A DNA stretch of 64,000 bases from Aptenodytes patagonicus (Eukaryota; Chordata; Aves; Sphenisciformes; Spheniscidae): contig NC_134949.1 of NCBI RefSeq assembly GCF_965638725.1, positions 55,208,151 to 55,272,150 on the forward strand, written 5' to 3'. This document shows positions 63,450 through 64,000 of this stretch, piece after piece (the stretch's first letter is position 1; each line of letters opens with the position of its first letter). The notes below the pieces were generated by a model that saw only the letters and a program-made list of their open reading frames with translations, made no database searches and was not told where the DNA came from. A program made the translations under genes and the position numbers.

Positions 63450-64000
63450 CTCAGTATTTGGACAGACTTTATTTTATTTTTTCTCTTTATGGCTACATGA
63501 ACTCGGCAAAAATGGTCTACCAAGCCTTCTCCAGTGGATTTTTTTCAGAACTACTTATTATTAAATTGGGCAGTCTACCTGGAAAACAACTTCCTCTCTT
63601 CTGCTTCACCAGTTACACACTGAGCTTGGCCCATTGTGGTTCCATGAGACTAGTCTTCCTTTCAGAGACAGCAGACCTGAAAGCAGTTGTGGGCTGGTCC
63701 TGCTCATTCACAAAGAGGTGCAGTGTAGGTGCAGCTTTCCCACTGCTGCAGCCTGTCTCACTACCCAAACTCACTGAGTGCATCTGGGGTCAGATAGGTC
63801 TGTCAGAAGAAAGAGAGGAAAAAGTTAAAAGAAGCAACTGAGTTTCCACAGCACAGCTGTGATGCCCTTGCCTTAGTGAAGGGACATGTGACATGGAGAA
63901 CTCCAAATATATTTTGCTTAATTTTAAAGCTACTTGGTTTTCCTTGTCTTAGCGCTGACCTGTTCTGCTCATTTTGAATATCGGCTCTGCCAGAAGGTTT
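63450..64000 (+). other. DDX47: DDX47 3' UTR (runs off the window)
   Basis: Non-coding sequence after the stop. ATTAAA at 63560-63565 is a possible early poly(A) signal. No AATAAA is seen before the window ends. Confidence 0.55.

Overview
The window looks like nuclear DNA from a bird. The evidence is a CR1 LINE with the bird-type 3' end (octamer-like ATTCTATG repeats), ERVL-type solo LTRs of a kind common in birds, intronless replication-dependent histone genes of chicken type, and the APOLD1-DDX47 gene pair, which is also adjacent on human chromosome 12p13. No species can be named. There is no bacterial or phage content.

Layout. (1) 1-~6170: end of a GC/GT-rich hierarchical satellite. It has ~26 bp subunits, a 311-312 bp higher-order repeat, a 623 bp alternating dimer and a 1272 bp recent duplication; the last ~180 bp are degenerate. 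(2) ~6170-17590: mostly unrecognised DNA. It holds a CpG-rich block, one possible small exon, and a dead CR1 LINE (12240-15371) with a 465 bp solo LTR inserted in it. (3) 17593-26875: eight histone genes in mirror order, H1(+) H2A(-) H2B(+) H3(+) | H3(-) H2B(-) H2A(+) H1(-), with the symmetry axis near 22.32 kb. Each gene has the histone mRNA stem-loop after its stop codon. No H4 gene is present. (4) ~26.9-46.4 kb: gene-poor DNA with a solo ERVL-like LTR (5 bp target duplication), a truncated ERVL-like provirus in the opposite orientation, CR1/L3-type LINE remnants and small local repeats. (5) 46.4-49.4 kb: APOLD1, a likely non-coding first exon with a TATA promoter plus one coding exon. (6) 55.4-64.0 kb: DDX47, all 12 coding exons (455 residues) from a CpG-island promoter with tandem ZNF143-type elements.

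How the parts relate. The histone block supplies H1, H2A, H2B and H3.2 for S phase. H2A and H2B are paired head to head on shared promoters, and H1 and H2A converge tail to tail. The two half-clusters match in coding sequence and in a ~1.65 kb H1-H2A block but not in the promoters, which suggests gene conversion. DDX47 is a DEAD-box RNA helicase of ribosome biogenesis. APOLD1 is a membrane-associated endothelial/early-response protein. They are neighbours by conserved synteny; no shared pathway is implied.
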